Shown here one piece after another: positions 62,771 to 64,000 of a stretch of 64,000 bases of DNA; positions within the stretch are counted from its first letter, which is position 1; each line of letters begins with the position of its first letter. The notes beneath the pieces were generated by a model. The model ran no database searches. It worked only from the letters and a program-made list of their open reading frames with translations, and was not told the DNA's origin. Origin of the DNA: SLRI01 sp964393275 (GTDB taxonomy: Bacteria > Pseudomonadota > Alphaproteobacteria > Geminicoccales > Geminicoccaceae); the NCBI GenBank assembly GCA_964393275.1, contig CAYMTA010000001.1, positions 110,499-174,498 on the forward strand, written 5' to 3'. Made by a program: the position numbers and the translations under genes.

Positions 62771-63123
62771 CGGCAACGTCATGACAACGTTTCGCCGCTG
62801 TCTGGCGACGATGGGACGCGAGCCGCAACCCGGACAAAAAGGTGCCGAAACACTGGAGTTTTTGCCTACGGTTTCTGTCACTGCTGATCCCATCGTTTAC
62901 GACAGGCTCAGAACTCGAAACAAAAGCGACCGTTTATGGCGCGCTTGACGCGCCCGTCCTAGCGGCGAGAATACGCCTGCGCGATCCGAAGCGGAATGAA
63001 CATGCACCGAGGAAACGCATCACGGCAAGCCGTTGGTTGCAATTGATTTCAACTATTTAAGCGAGATGTCCCATTAAATGGGAGATACCAGTTCACACAG
63101 AGCATTGGGGTGAGTTGTCAGTC
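62673..63123. other. Left part of AT-richer insert, no gene recognised
   Basis: After the duplicated gene end (to 62770) the sequence changes composition and has no credible long frame. A 7-1-7 palindrome TCCCATT-A-AATGGGA lies at 63069-63083, about 40 bases before the next gene, and may be an operator. Confidence 0.6.
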
Positions 63124-63495
63124 GTGCGTAGAGTGATATCGCTCAGCCCTTTTTTTGGTTGTTGTCTCTTGTTATTCGCTTCTGCCCCCGCTGCAGAAGG
63201 CGAATTCATTTTGCAATGCGAGCAGCCCCGAGCGGACATATTTCGCTATTCCAATGGGAAGGCGTCGATCGTGGAGTATTGGAGCACCGGTGAAATGGTA
63301 ACGGCAGATTACCAGTTACTGGGTTTTGATGATTTTTCCTCAAGGGCAGTATTTTATAAAATTAGACACGACAGTTATATAGCAGGCATGACCATATTCG
63401 AAATCAATTTCGCAAATCCATCTGTTATCGAACATCGATTCTGGCCAGATGGAAGTACATCTTTTCAATTCAATGGCTGCCGGCGGACCAATTAA
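63124..63495 (+). CDS. Small secreted hypothetical protein
   Basis: 123 residues from GTG 63124, 9 bases after GGGGTGAG. The N-terminus (VISLSPFFGCCLLLFASAPAAEG) is a signal peptide with probable cleavage near residue 23. The mature part is about 100 residues with two cysteines (ILQCEQP and FNGCRR near the end) that could form a disulfide. I do not recognise the family. GC content and codon choice are much lower than in the flanking chromosome, pointing to acquisition by transfer. Confidence 0.6.
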   Translation: MRRVISLSPFFGCCLLLFASAPAAEGEFILQCEQPRADIFRYSNGKASIVEYWSTGEMVTADYQLLGFDDFSSRAVFYKIRHDSYIAGMTIFEINFANPSVIEHRFWPDGSTSFQFNGCRRTN

Positions 63496-63860
63496 AACTG
63501 ATACACCCGCTCGATTTTATCGTCGTCGCCGACCACGCCGAGAACATGGGCCAGCCGTTCAGCGTCGTTGAGGTCCTTGCAGCTACCGAGACGCCCAGGC
63601 TCACCAAGCGATCCTGTCAAGAAGGTGCTCTGCTCACCAAAAAGCAGGGGGTGGTTCCCTGCTGATCGCCCCGTTCGACGCTTACGATCTGACAGCCAGA
63701 ACCGTGACCGTAAGGACGCTTCGCGCCGCCTACCCGATCGGCACAAGGCGGACGAAACCCATATCGTTCTGTCACTGGCAAAAAGTACCGATTCTGTCCA
63801 ACCCCCAACGTTCGCTCGCTGTCCGACGGATCCCTGCGCCCGACCAGGGCGATCCCGTCC
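63496..63860. other. Right part of insert, no gene recognised
   Basis: A minus-strand frame (63492-63746) ends ERLAHVLGVVGDDDKIERVYQF and could be the C-terminus of a decayed gene. Its upstream half does not look coding. Nothing else is supported. Confidence 0.5.
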
Positions 63861-64000
63861 CTAGAACACCCCCATTTCCAGCCCGGCCGCCATGAAGGTG
63901 CCGAGCTCGGTGGCGCGGTCGAGGAAGGCCTCGTCCCATTGGCCCCGGCAGACCACGGGCTCGTGCACGGCCTTCCAGCGCAGGCCGCCGGTGATGCTGG
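63861..64000 (-). CDS. C-terminus of an unrecognised protein (continues past the right edge)
   Basis: The last 46 codons are visible: SITGGLRWKAVHEPVVCRGQ, then WDEAFLDRATELGTFMAAGL and EMGVF, then TAG. The frame is open to the edge. A diverged copy of the final 33 codons is at 62669-62770. I cannot name the family from this much sequence. Confidence 0.7.
   Translation of the reverse strand, partial: SITGGLRWKAVHEPVVCRGQWDEAFLDRATELGTFMAAGLEMGVF

Noticed and set aside
62669..62893. Intact 74-residue minus-strand gene after purN
   Set aside because: Only its last about 33 codons match another protein end and the rest has no support, so it is annotated as a gene fragment.

Overview
The window comes from a GC-rich chromosome, most likely an alphaproteobacterium of the Rhodospirillales/Geminicoccales type. 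The support is HdaA, a bacterial NDUFA12-type complex I accessory subunit, a glnB-glnA pair, a large B12-dependent ribonucleotide reductase, and many Tat/ABC-dependent catabolic genes. Most genes are tightly packed with 1-8 base overlaps. The exceptions are a few low-coding or AT-richer islands (28.4-29.8 kb, 32.5-33.4 kb, 40.2-40.7 kb, 62.7-63.9 kb) where most of the unusual repeats sit.

Layout. 1-8134 (+): the 3' end of an NMT1-type binding protein, the rest of a NitT/TauT-like ABC importer, and a catabolic set (FAA hydrolase, beta-hydroxyacid dehydrogenase, aldehyde dehydrogenase, amidohydrolase, RidA). 8166-10726 (-): a STAND/NLR-like NTPase with TPR repeats, followed with a 4-base overlap by a small helical protein. 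The NTPase N-terminus and the small protein C-terminus share an ungapped 22-residue Q-x-G-x-x-N-x-G-x-Q-[IV]-x-G-x-x-N-x-V motif, which looks like a bacterial amyloid-signalling NLR/effector pair. 10799-16275 (-): a complete Dpp/Opp-type peptide importer. 16395-19822: M81 peptidase, creatininase-family hydrolase and a D-threonine aldolase-like PLP enzyme. 19847-22954 (-): GST, alpha-E protein and circularly permuted ATP-grasp protein. 23155-28419: dienelactone hydrolase, OmpR-family regulator, an alg8-alg44-like polysaccharide synthase pair with a c-di-GMP-binding PilZ site, and a secreted barnase with its barstar.

28420-29840 is a non-coding, repeat-rich region with about 21-bp GGTTCGTTCG repeats, four 19-bp palindromes (three at exact 32-bp spacing), strong hairpins and a diverged long direct repeat. 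It is followed by an MBL-fold hydrolase, a degenerate GGDEF protein, NDUFA12, and a long divergent intergenic region with DnaA-box-like iterons and a candidate NrdR site in front of nrdJ. 37-40 kb carries an HNH endonuclease behind a (TTC)10 tract, a cNMP/FHA fusion, SYLF and VOC proteins, then MITE/REP-like palindromic elements.

40.7-54.7 kb: ABC permease/ATPase pair, tRNA-His, glnB-glnA with a candidate sigma-54 promoter, MFS, RDD and COG3904-like membrane proteins, a Cys/Met-metabolism PLP enzyme, a sugar ABC importer without its ATPase, a second MFS transporter and a YcaQ/AlkX-like DNA glycosylase. 54.7-62.7 kb: a dimethylglycine/sarcosine dehydrogenase-like flavoprotein, the minus-strand run DUF2066, CDP-alcohol phosphatidyltransferase, hdaA and anmK, and divergent purM-purN. 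The right edge has an AT-richer insert of about 1.2 kb bracketed by two roughly 90% identical copies of a gene 3' end.

All functional calls rest on reading motifs and family resemblance by eye. No database search was possible.
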